64,000 bases of DNA from Desmodesmus armatus (Eukaryota > Chlorophyta > Chlorophyceae > Sphaeropleales > Scenedesmaceae), in the NCBI GenBank assembly GCA_007449985.2, contig VIIQ02000187.1:85948-149947 (forward strand). The letters run 5' to 3'. Position 1 is the first letter of the stretch. Each line of letters opens with the position of its first letter. Below the pieces are notes generated by a model that ran no database searches, was not told the origin of the DNA, and saw only the letters and a list, made by a program, of their open reading frames with translations. The translations under genes were made by a program, and so were the position numbers. Positions 13,801 through 25,800 of this stretch are shown in pieces.

Positions 13801-16800
13801 CAGCACCCAGTGTGCTGCAGTAGCTGGCTCTATCAGAACTGCCGGCGCAGTCCCTGGGAACTTGGGCAAGCGCGCCGCCGGTCTCTGCTTTGAACTGGGG
13901 CAGTGCAGCAGCACCAGCTGCAGCGGCAGCACCCAACTGGACCTCTGCACGGTACAGGGGCTGACCGGGGGCATGTTGGTGCCCGGGATATCAGCAACCA
14001 CAGCAGTGCCGCTTGGCCGCTGCTATGATAAAGCAGAATGCACACTGCCGGCTGACACGTGCGACAAGTCAGCCGCCAGCCAGCCGGCAAGGCTGTGCAC
14101 TTGCAGCAATGGGGTGGATTCCTGTGGAGCTGACCTGCTAGGCAGCTGTATCATGGCCAGCGGGGGATGCGAGGATTGCAAGCTGTGCCTGGGAGCAGTG
14201 CAGCCGTTTGTGCAGGAAGTCCTGCAGGACAGCGGGAAAGCCTCAACATGGGGCACATTCTGCACAGGCAACAAACTGGGCTCGGCAGCCAGCTGTGCTG
14301 GGGTCGGCACGAGCTTCGGCTCTGATGTGAACAGGTTCAGGCGTGCTGGGCTGTTGTGCAGCGCCTTGCAGCGCTGCAGCCCTAACACAGCTGCCGACCC
14401 TACCTGCGTCCCGACAGGGATCGCGTTGCTTTCCGGGGCCGCAACTACCGCAGGTGCCCGGTTCGATTCCTGCCTTGCCGAGGGAGTTTCTGGTGGGCGT
14501 GTGCTACCTGGCATCTCACCCACGAAGACCCTCCCAGCAGGATCCTGCCAGAACGACTTGCAGTGTGGCAGCCCCGACCTCCAGTGCGACACCAGTAATA
14601 CGACATCGTTCTGCTACTGTGAGGGAGGTACAGACTTCTGTCTGTCCGTCGGAGCCTGTAGGCGCACACCCTGCGCTGTCTGCAACGACTGCTTGGATGC
14701 TGCCAACCGCCTGATCGAATCCATCAAGTTTGTCACGACGGCACCTGCTGTTGCCGATGCTTTCACAACATGGTGCGGCAGGCAGGCAGGGGCGGTTTCA
14801 AGCACCTGTGCAGCAATCAACACTGACATACTGGCTCCTGGTGGCATGAACACTGGCAAACGTGCGGGTCTTTTGTGCCAGCACTTGGGCGCCTGCGATA
14901 CTACGACACTGCCGGCTACGTGCAAGCTCGCCTCCAGGAAAGCAGTGGAGGGAGCTGTGGTGGTGGCCAAGTCAGGGGTCATGGTGAGTCTGCTTCTCTT
15001 GCAGCCTGCAAGTTGTCTGGAAGCAACCTTGTACAACACCATCTCTGAGATAGCTGTTTGGTTCCAGAGACACAGAACAAGGGCTGCACAGCAGCATTCA
15101 AACAGGAGAACACCGGTAGAACCCTGTCAGCGCATCATGTCACTGACTACAGGGTTGTCCTGGGGTTGCACTTCAGCTGAAGTGTGTGGAGCACGAAGTG
15201 ACGCACCCTACGCATGCTGTTGGTGTGCCCAGCATATCTTGCTCTCAGAGAACAGCCTGCCACTGCCGGGCTCATGCTGCCATCATCACTGTACTGAACT
15301 GTGCTGACTGGTGTTTCATTCCTCTTGTGCAGGACAAGTGCTCCCTTGAGGGTGTGAGTGATGGCGACCTGCCTCCAGGGGTGCGCCCTGCAGGGTTCAG
15401 GCCCCTGGGCACATGCTTCAACAGCAGCGACTGCACCAGCGGCTTCGACTGCAAGATGACAGATGACAAAACCATCTGCAGCTGCGACCCCGCCACAGGG
15501 TCTGACACATGCCGAGCCCTCGGCAGCTGCGTGATGCAGCCATGCAAGGCTTGCGAGGTGTGTGTTCAGGCCATGCAGGTCTTCCCTGACATTGTCAAGG
15601 ACACCACCCGTGCTGAGGTCATTGCAGATCGCTTCAAGACCTTCTGTACAGGAACTGGCCGCAGCCCACTTGCCTGTGAAGCAACAGCAGCAGCCATCAT
15701 GGCCAGCGTTGCAGGAAACCTTGGGCGCAGGGTGGCGGCCCTGTGCGTGTCTCTAGCAGAGTGCCAACTGCAGGAAACGCCCTGCCAGATCGCTCCTACA
15801 CCGGCAGCGGCTGCGCAAGCCTTGGATATGTGCACTGTGGAGGGCGTTTTTGGCGGGAAAGCGGTGGCAGACGTCTCTGGCGCCGCGCCTGCAGAGAGCT
15901 GCAAGGACACAGCCGGCTGCACCGCTTCTGGTACCTTCTGTAGCATGGTCAGCACAACCCGGGTGTGCTCGTGCGTACCCAGCACTGGTGTGGTGTCATG
16001 CGAGACTCTGGGCAGATGTGAGCCAACTGCCTGCCAGGTCTGCAGCACCTGCATTACTTCCATGCAAGGCCACGTCACACAGGCCGTGTCTTTAACGGAA
16101 GCCACTGAAGTGGCCAGCACCTTCCAGACCACATGCTCCAGCCAGAACAACACAGAGCTGATGTGTGCGGCCTCAGCCAACTTCATTTCCATGAGCAACA
16201 CCGGCAACCTTGGACGCCGCGCCGGCGCTCTGTGCAGCATGTTGGGTGAGTTTCTTGGCGTGATTGAATGCAAGGGGATGCAATCTAGCTTTTGCACGTG
16301 TACAAGTGGGACCGGCAGGCCGAATAGCCCTGCACCTTTACTGCTGGCATATTGCATGGGCATACAGCGTGCAACAGTAAGGAAAGATCCTGCTACACCG
16401 CCTCAACTGTGTCGGTTGTGCTGTGCTGTGTTGTGCTGTACCTGCAGGCAAGTGCTCTGGCTCTGTGTTGGCAGATGCAGCGTGTGTGATCCAAGCAACC
16501 TCATCGATGGCAAGCAGCCGTCTGGACCTCTGCACTGTGGAGGGAGTGGCAACTGGCAGCTACAACCTGCCTGATGTGTTCACAGGGGCAGGTGCGTGGA
16601 TTTGCAGTGCAATTCTGACATACAGGAAATGCTGCAAGGGCTGGGATGCATGGCAGCCTTGCGTAAGCCTTTCTGATGCTGCTGTAGTGCACAACTTTTA
16701 CCTACTCGCTTAGTTGACCCCACCCACCCTGTGTGTCGCTTGTCTGCAGGCCTGCCTTCAGGTGTGTGCATGTCAGACAAGGACTGCCCTGATGGAAGCG

Positions 16801-19800
16801 AGTGCAACCTGAAGAATTCTACGCGCGTATGCCGCTGCAACGGAGGCTTTGACACCTGCCAGCCCCCACCACCAACAGGGCGCTGCCAGGCGAAGCCACC
16901 ACCCATGCAAGAGCTGTCCAGGTGGGCATGCTTGGCCGTTTACTCTCACCACTTTGCTGCCTGGCGCTGTCGCTGACAGCAGTGCTTGCGCATCACTGGC
17001 AAGTCAGTAGTAATCAAAGGGTGTGGTGTGGTGTGTCCCTCCAGTGAACATGTATCGTAGACTACTAGTAGACAGGTGCAGGATCAAGTTGAATCCGAAA
17101 TTGCATTCCATGTCCCTGCTTGTGTGCCTATTGTGCAGGTGTGGTGCCTGCCAGAGGTGCTTAGACGACTTAAAAGAGACTGTCTCCGACATCCAGGCTC
17201 AACCAGCCACCAACACACCAACGCAGCTAGGCTCTATGTTCAGGGCTGCATGCATCGCCAAGGAGCGACCCAGTGCTGCCTGCGACAGGGCAGAGAAGGC
17301 GATTGTAGGCAGCCACAAGGGCAATTTAGGCAGGAGGATTGGCGGCATCTGCCGGGTGTTGGGCGAGTGCGATGTGGGGCTGGTTGGCAACGCGACATGT
17401 GTGCTGACAGCTGCTGGCAGGCAGAATGGCACACTGTCGGAGTGTCTTGTGGACGGCGTGGCGACTGGACCTGCGCTTGAAGGCATATGGGCAGGAACAG
17501 GTGTGCCAAAGTCTAGATACAGAAACCCAGAGCTGTGTTGTGGCTCAATGCTGTGCGGCACCAGCGTGTGCTGCTACTGTTGTGCTGCCAAAGCGCTGCC
17601 TGTGTTTCAGTTTGCCGAGGAGTTTTGTTATCTGGCACTTGCTTTGCTATCAACCGTTGCAGCACCCACAATTGCCAGATTATTGTTTCTGGTCGCAAGG
17701 TTTGACATGATGCCTTTTCATGCCAAGCTCAGTTCTTCCTGCGGGTGTCCTTTGTTGCTGTCTGCAGGTCTGCCGCCGGGCACGTGCTATGCCGATGCTG
17801 ACTGCAAGGACGCCGCCAAGCCAATGTGCACAGCCGACATCCAAGCCCTTGTCTGCACCTGCCGATCCGGCGTCGACTCCTGCAACCCCACCAGCACTTG
17901 TCAGCCACGCCCGGCTCCCCCAGCCCCACCCGTGGTTGTGCTGACACCCTGTCAGAAGTGTACTGCCTGCGTTGCTGCTATGCAGCCCGTTGTGCAGCAG
18001 ACCCGCAGCATGACCGACAGGTTTGCTGTCGGAGACATCGTGTTCAATGCGTGCAAGCAGTGGTGGAAGGACACACCAGCAACAAATCAGGACTTGGCTT
18101 GCTCACAGCTTCGTAAAGATGTGAGGCTGAGTCAGAATGGTAACACGGGCAAGAGAGCAGGGCTGATGTGCTGGCTCATGAGCGAGTGTGAGGCAGTGAC
18201 AGTCGGAGCTACAGGCTGCAACATCACGGCCAGCAACACTGCAGCAGGGGCGTTGAGCCTGTGCAGCGTGGAGGGAGTGGCAAATGGGACCGCTGTGCCT
18301 GGCATTCAGTTGACCCAAGGTGGGTGTCAGGATGCAGCACTGCTGGCAGCATGCTATGATTAGGCTATTTTCCTATTGATCCAAGCCCACATTGTCCTTG
18401 GTGAGTCAGATTTGCATGGTTGCTGAGACGTATTGATGTTTTGATTGCATTGGCGGTGTTGCAGGGCGATCAGGCAATGCCCTGATCCAGTCAAGTAGTA
18501 GTAGTAGCATTGCTGCATGTTGAGCTGTGAGGGATCCTACTAGTACATGATGGTTGGGCTGAAAGGGCTCCCTCCAGACTGGAAGTGCTGCTGCTTTCAT
18601 ATCTGCATTCAAGACATTCTTGCTTTCCTGCTGCTGCTGATGTGCAGGCCTGGAAGCCGGCCAGTGTGAGTCTGACAAGGACTGCGCCAGCAGCAACATA
18701 TGTGATCGCAGCAGCACCACCTCCCTCTGCACATGCGATGCCACCACTGGCGCTGACAGCTGCAAGCAGATGGGGTCTTGCATCCCCTTCTGCAGCAGTG
18801 TGCAGGCAAAGCAAAAGCTGGAGGCCGCTAACTCCCAAGTGGTGGCATGCGATCCCTTCCTGCCAAACACATGCAGCGGTGGGCTGGTTTGTGAGGCTAG
18901 CAGTGCCGGGGTTCAGCTGATGTGCAAGGAAGGGGTCGGCATTATTCCAGTGGAAGTTGGCGGGGTGTGCGTACCTGCTGACCGTAAGATCCTATCAGGA
19001 CGCTTCTCGGCAGATGGCAAGCAGGTGTCTATCACGCTGAATGCTGCTGCGCGCACAGCAGCCTTTGGATGCAGCTCCCTGTTCAACAGCAGCACACTGG
19101 GCGCAAGAGCGTGGTGCAGCGCGGCCGACCGGACACTCAACATACAGTTGGATGGCTCTGCTACACTCTTGCCGGGGCAGCAGCTGGCCCTGCGCAGCCC
19201 TCAGTCTGTATTGGTGGACAAGCTTCAGTCTGATGTGGCTTTCCAGGGCAGTGTCACTGTGGAGACCTGCACGGACTGCGCAAAGCCAACAGCGATTGTT
19301 ACAGGTCCTCAGGTACGCAGGCTGCTGCTACACACTCAAGGCGGTTCAATAGCAGCTGCAGCTGAGAACATGTCTATCTGCCCGACAGTGCGCAGGACAG
19401 CATGGCAACCGTGCGCACACAACACAAGCTGTACTAGTGAAGATCGCGCCAAGTCATTTTCTTTGCATCAACCCTGTGCTGGCGTGCATTTGCTGTGCAG
19501 GTCGTTGCGGAGGCTTGTGACACTACCTCTGCTGCAGACGTGGTGTTTGATGCAACCTTCTGCTCAGACCCATCAGGGCGCCCGCTGCAGTCACTGGAGT
19601 GGGGCCAGGACCTTGCAGCTGGAAGCAACCCAGTGCTTGCTGCAGTGGTGAATGAGGTAAGGCCGCCGGAGCATGAGGTAAGGCCGCCGGAGCATTCGTG
19701 GTGTGGCAAATGATGCGGGCTAGAGTGATGACCACACGCCGTGACAGTTCTTCAGAATAGAGCCCAGTCCAGCACAGGACTCGGTCAAATTAGCTCTGCC

Positions 19801-22800
19801 GCAGTTGGTTGGACATGACCGAGTCCTGTGCTGGACTCGGCTCTATCCTGAAGAACAGTTACGGCGTGTGGTCATCACTCTTGCATGTTGCCAGCAGCCA
19901 GCCGTGTTGTTTGTTGTTTGAAGTAGTGTGATATGGTGTCCAAGCATGTCCGCCTGCAGATGGCGCATAAGGTTGGGCATCCACGGGTATGATGCCCACC
20001 CGTCACAAATGCATGCACATGAACTGTTTGTATGTTGCAGGTCAATCAGCGTACGACTGTCAAGGCACGGTCCATGCTCAGCCTCCCAGCAGCGAGTGTG
20101 GCACAGCTGACAGATGGCAACTACACACTGACAGTGACAGTTGCCAACTTCCTGGGCCAGTCGGCAACCGCCAAGCTGACTTTCATCAAGGTTGGGCCTG
20201 GTACCGCCCCAGTGATCAGCATTGTGGGTGGTGCCACCCAGTCTTTCAAGATTGCAGATGGTGTCAACCTTGCATCTGCCCTGGAACCGACATCAGTGTG
20301 TGCAGGGCGCACGGTGAGTTTGCTGACGCAACACTGCATGATTCACCCACCGCAGTGCACTACCGTCTGCGCTCTGTTTTTTCGGCATATGTGTGTCAAG
20401 AAGCCCTTCAAATCAGCAACCATGACTGCCAGGACGGCGCACAATGCGATGAGCAGCTGCTGGTGTCTGAGAACAGTGTTGCGCATTCAGGCTTCTGGCG
20501 CATTTGCCCAACGACTGTTAACAGTCCAGCTCACATTGTGTCGCATCACGCATGATATGGCGCCCAACTGCAGGTCACATACAGCTGGCAGTCGCTGGAC
20601 GGCTGGTCCGGCATCCCAGCTGGCGGCTACGCCCTCAAGAACCTAGTGCTGCCCCCTCCAGTGCCTGCTGAGGCAGGGCAGACCTACAGGCTGCGCCTCA
20701 CGGCTAGGTTCACTGGCAGTACCACAGCAGCAACTGCCAACGTGGCCCTCACTGCTGTGGGCTCGCCACTGTCTGCTAGCCTGTTGGGGCCCAGTGGGGA
20801 CGTGATGGCTGACAGAGATGTTGTGCTGGATGCATCCAAGTCCCTGGACCCAGATGACCCACAGGTAACCTTCACAAAACTGTCTTAGTGGAGTGCCTGC
20901 AGGGCCTGCAGTGGTGTGTGCCACACACACGGTGTGTGTATGTGCCACAAAGTTGATGTGGTGTTGATGTCTGTTGTGGTGTGCTGCAGGGTGCCAAGGC
21001 TCTTTCCCTGCGCTGGGACTGTGTGCGCGAGGACTTCCCTCGGCCTTGCTTCGCTGGGACTGACATGGGGACGCAGAAAGGCAGCAGGTGACGGACACAA
21101 CGCGCTTTTGTAGTTGGTTGCTACATGCATGTGCGTCCCGGTTTTGTTGCGATGTGATTCTCCAATGCTGATCCTGGCATCGTGTCGTCGCGCAGGTGGG
21201 AGATACCCGCTGGTCTGCTGACTGGCGTTGAAAAGCTGCACACCTTCACAGTGACGGTCTCGAAGGGCACAGGTTCCAACGCACGTACTGCCAAAGCGAC
21301 GTTGCAGATTCGCCCGCGCGACCCAGCTCTGCCGATCCCGACAGGCGTACTGACCCGTGACTGTGGCGGATCCTGCAGTGCCAGGCACATTGCCATGCAA
21401 CCCCTCAGTGTGTCCTTGCAGCTCGACCACAAGGACACCAAAGCACTACGCCAAAGTGACAAGCAAGTGCACCTGGCATGGAGCCTCGATCCTCCAGGAC
21501 CCACTCCTCTAGTCGTACCTGCAAGCTCAGCAGTCGCCAGCGCAACCAAAAACGGACAAGTCCAGTTGGTCATCCCACGCTCAGCCCTGCCAAATGCAGC
21601 AGCTGTCACAGTGTCAGTGAAGCTGACCATTCCTGGGCAGGAGGGGTCCGGCGCTGCTAGCCTGGTGGTGCCCCTCAACTCCCCTCCAGTGCTGAAGAGT
21701 CCCCTGGAGGTCATCCTGCTGGGCAGTGAGAACAGCTTTGGCAAGGCGGCATTCAGGCTGTCAGCAGCAGGCATGGTGGATGACGAAGAGCTCACGTGAG
21801 TGCAGCCTTTTTATTTTTTACCCCTTTCCCTCCGGTCACAGCAGACTGTGTCAGCTGCTGCAACGATCGCGAGCTGTTGTGCGGAAGTAGCTGTCTGCAA
21901 GGCCTGGCTAGTATTCGCAAGCTGTATGGCACCTTGCTTGCGGTTGCACTACAGAGCCATGACAGGGGTGGCAAGGTCCTTGACCCACACTTGTTCTAGC
22001 AGGGACCTCTGCATCAGTCACCAAGACCATGCGCTGCTCCCTTCAACAGTTTTTTGCTGCATTGCACGGCTGCCACGGTGTGTTCTGCAGGTATGAGTAT
22101 TACGAGGAGCTGGCCGGCGGTTCCCGGCGCTTGATCAAATCCACCAAGTCCAGCAGCCACACCTTCGGGCCGAAGGAGCTGCAGCCAGGCAACACCACAC
22201 TGCACGTCAAAGCCATCGACAGCGAGGGCGCCGAGGTGCTTGCCTCTGTGCAGGTCTGGGTGGGGCCCGTCCCCGCTGAGTTCAACCTTGTCCAAGACAT
22301 CTTCCAAACAAACATCCAACAGGCCGCTGGCAGTAATGATGCGAGTCTACTGGCCAACACGGGCAACCAGATCAGCAAGACAGTACAGACTGCGAGCAAG
22401 GCTGGGAAGGGCGGCGGCAAAGGGCGCAGGCTGTTGCAAGAGAGTGGTGGTGGTGATCAGTCGGCTGGCAATGAGCTGGAGGAGGTTGTAAAGAGCAAGG
22501 TGGTGCAGCTGCTGGCTGCCTATGTCACCAGTGCTGCAGGGAGCGTTGCAGACGCAGCTACTGTGCGACAGGTGAGCCGGGAAAAGGCACCAGTCACTTG
22601 GGACGAGCTGCATCACATGCAAGACAGTCACAACGGTGCAGTGGAAGTAAAATGGAGCAGCACCATGCACTTGGACTGCTTTGATATCACAGCAGCAGCT
22701 GCAGACTATCCAAGCGCACTCCATGCACTTCTAGCTGTGTGTGTTTACCTTTGACTTTTGCACAGTGCCTTGACCTTTGAGCGCCACACCGCTCCTGGGG

Positions 22801-25800
22801 TCTGTAAATTAGTGAACCATCATCCCCTGCTGTGTTCTTCTTCTTGCAGGTTGTTGCCAGTGCGCACCAGCTGATGTCTCTTCAAGAGGCCGGCCAGCTC
22901 CCCGCCAGCAGCCTCCAACACGCCCTCAGCCTCACTGACACAGCCCTGACAAGCGCAGCACTCATTGGCAAGGGCATCGACAGCATCTATGCAACTGAGC
23001 TCCTCGGCCTAACAGCCCGGGGCCTCCAACTGGTTGATTCTACTGATGTGGCTGTAGAGGAGGCTGTGGTTGCACCCATTGAGGGGACGGGCGGCTCTGC
23101 AAGCCGGCACCTGCTGGCAGCCCCTGAAGGCTACACCTTCACTCCCTCCACACAGGAGAGTGTCACTACCTTGAGGACGAGGCTAGACACGATTGCTGAT
23201 CAGCTGCAACGCCAGGCGGGCCCTGCGATCGGATGGGTGTCGGCCTCGGAGTCAGGTCTGTCTGTGTCAGTGTCTCAGAGGCTGGGCAGCAGCTTTGACA
23301 ACTTCACACTGGCTGTGGGGCCTCAGATCATCCCATCCTCCTCATCCACTCCAGCAGCTGCAGACGCCACCAGCAACGCCAACGCCCTCATCACCCCACT
23401 GGCAGCCCTCAAGGGCCCCGGGAACAGTCAATACCTTGATATGTGGCTGGAGATGGTCCTGGATCCCTCCTGGTTTGTCATTCAGTCTCCAGACACAAGT
23501 GATGCGGTGATTGAGTCCTACAAGGCATCTGTGTGGAACAGCAGCCTCACTCCCGTGGGACCACCACTGATCAACCTCACTCTTCTCACACCAGCTGTTG
23601 CAGTGAAGTTCCCACAAGCCGCGGGCCAGATTGGGGACACCGTGCCATGTGCGGACGCTACCGGCAACGCAACAGTCGACTGCAGGCTTGTGATCGACAT
23701 TCCAATCACCAATCCAGCGTATGTGGATCGCACCCGGTTGCTGCTGTGTCTTCGCATCGTGGATGGGGGACTTGTCACGGCTACCACTGCGGCCGGTGGC
23801 TGGGAGTTTGACAACAGTACTACCAGCAGCGTGTCGCTTCGCTGCGTCACCAGCAAGCAGGGCACTTACGTCATCGCTGCTGTGGACCGTGTCGACACCA
23901 CGCCGCCACCACAACCCTCGCCCACCCCTGCTCCTGAGGTCAACATCACCGCCAATGCAACCAACGCCACGGCTTGCAATGGAACCGATGTGGCATGCAA
24001 CACCACCACAAACGCCACACTGGCAACCAACGTCACAAGCAATGACACCATCACCACACCGCCAGCACAGGACAACGCAACCAACACAACCAACACAACC
24101 ACCACCACGCCAGCACAAGGAGGGGACAACACTCCAGCAGTGACCCCACCCCCTGACCAAGGCACTGGCACCACACCACCACCAGCAGAACCAACCGCAG
24201 GTGGAGGTTCCGATACCACCACCCCGCCAAGCGACACCACCACCCCTACCACACCAAGCGACCCAGGAGACTCCTCCTCCTCTGGAAGCGACACTAGCAG
24301 CAACACTGGTGGTGCAGACACCAGCACACCACCCCCACCGACCACCAATGCCACCAGCAACACCAGTCAGCCAGTTGCCAGCCCATCTCCATCCCCCGCA
24401 GCCTCGCCTTCGCCCAAGGTGTCACCCTCACCGAGCCCCAAGCCCAGCCCTGCTCCCGTGCAGCAGGGGGCGGCAGCAACGGCTGTTGCAAAGCTTACTG
24501 GGGTGCTGATCAACCTGGGAGCTGTCAAGGACTGTGCGGTGAGTAGCATGCTATTTGTAGCTAGTACTAGCTATTGCAAGGGATACTGTTTGCATTCAGC
24601 ATGGTAGCTGGCTGCGCACAGCTGTGGACAACTACCCAAAGCACAGGACATGTAGCCTCTGCCTTTGTCGGGGGCAGCCCTTCCTCGTGCGTATCCCCGC
24701 CAGAGACAGCTGGAATCTCCACCAAGTGTGTTACCTGCGGTCATGTCCTGTGCTGCTGCTGCTGCTGCCAACCTCTTGCAGGGCTCCTATGCTCCCACCA
24801 GTGGGGCACTTGGCAGTTCCCTCCTCACAGACAGCAGTGGCAGCTTCAGCGTGCCCTCACCAGCCCTTGCCCGCTACTCCTTTGCATCAACTGGACCCGC
24901 CGTCTGTGTGGACGCAGTGTCAGGCTCGGCTGTCGGCTTCCCTCACAGCCTGGTGTTGCCCCCAGTGGAGGGAGTTACTGTCACGGCTATCACGCTGCTG
25001 ACGGTGCCAGCTAGGGCAGACAGCGATATGGTGGCTCTGTACGGTTCCATGGCTGAGGTGGTTCCGGGAGAGCTCTTCGATGAGGTTTATGGCATGTTTG
25101 GCTACCCCTGGAGTAACTCAGAGGTGTGTAGGTGTATCCGCTTCCTGCTAATTGCTGGACCGGTGCAGGTTGGTCCTGCGCGCTGACTGCAGCTGTGGCA
25201 TGCTTGAGCTGTACGTATCAGTGCTTGTGAACTGTTGCATATACAACTAGATGAATTGGACTGTGAGGGTGAAGTCCTGGGGACGTATGCTGCAACCTGA
25301 TCTGGGTGCAAGCGCTCCTGCAGCTATAGCTAGTGCTGCACCGCTGCCGCTGCTGCTCCCCCAGGTCAACTACATGGCGCTGTCAGGCCTCTCAGCCCCC
25401 CAGGTTGCTGCCGTGCTGGGCCATGCCGCCCAGGCCATGTCCACCTTCACCACCCTGCACAGCATGCTGTCAGGGCTGGCGGCGGGCAAGGGGCCTCAGC
25501 CTGCTGATGTGGCAGCCAGTGTGGTGCAGGCGGTATATGACAAGGTCAAGGCGGACGCACCCAACAACGCGCCAAAGGTAAGGGCTACCGGTGCTGGTTT
25601 TGTAGGACCTCACATGCAGCATGTGCTTTGACCTTTTGCTCCGTTCCACCCTCAAATCCTTTTAAATACTCTGACGTTGCCACGCCTACATGTAGGTGTG
25701 TAGTGTGAGAGACGCTCTTCTTTGTTCTTTGTTGCGGCACAGCTGTATAACCTTACTGATTGTGCTTGTGCTGGGGTTGCTCCTGCTCTTCTATGCCTGT

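Larger units (their letters stand above)
18788..22571 (+). other. REJ-like region of the giant protein
   Basis: Exons: rest of 18648-19312, then 19501-19656, 20041-20313, 20574-20864, 20990-21087, 21196-21795 and 22091-22571. The first part has the GRFSADGKQVSITLN ... LLPGQQL pattern that I associate with the segment preceding REJ domains in algal proteins. REJ hallmarks follow: VDKLQSD, a SVCAGRT/VTYSWQS pair split by an intron, LDASKSLDPDDPQ near 20829-20864, LSLRWDCV, a WEIPAG-LLTG strand, and FTVTVSKG. These match PF02010-type REJ domains, which in polycystin-1 and sperm REJ proteins lie outside the membrane, N-terminal to GAIN/GPS. I see no PLAT domain or multi-pass channel downstream, so this is not a full polycystin. 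The exon 22091-22571 ends with GRRLLQ at about 22427. Confidence 0.7.

Noticed and set aside
23342..24160. Minus-strand frame of 272 codons
   Set aside because: It is the shadow of the Thr/Asn/Pro-rich stalk exon on the plus strand. Gly/Val richness comes from complementing CCA/ACC codons.
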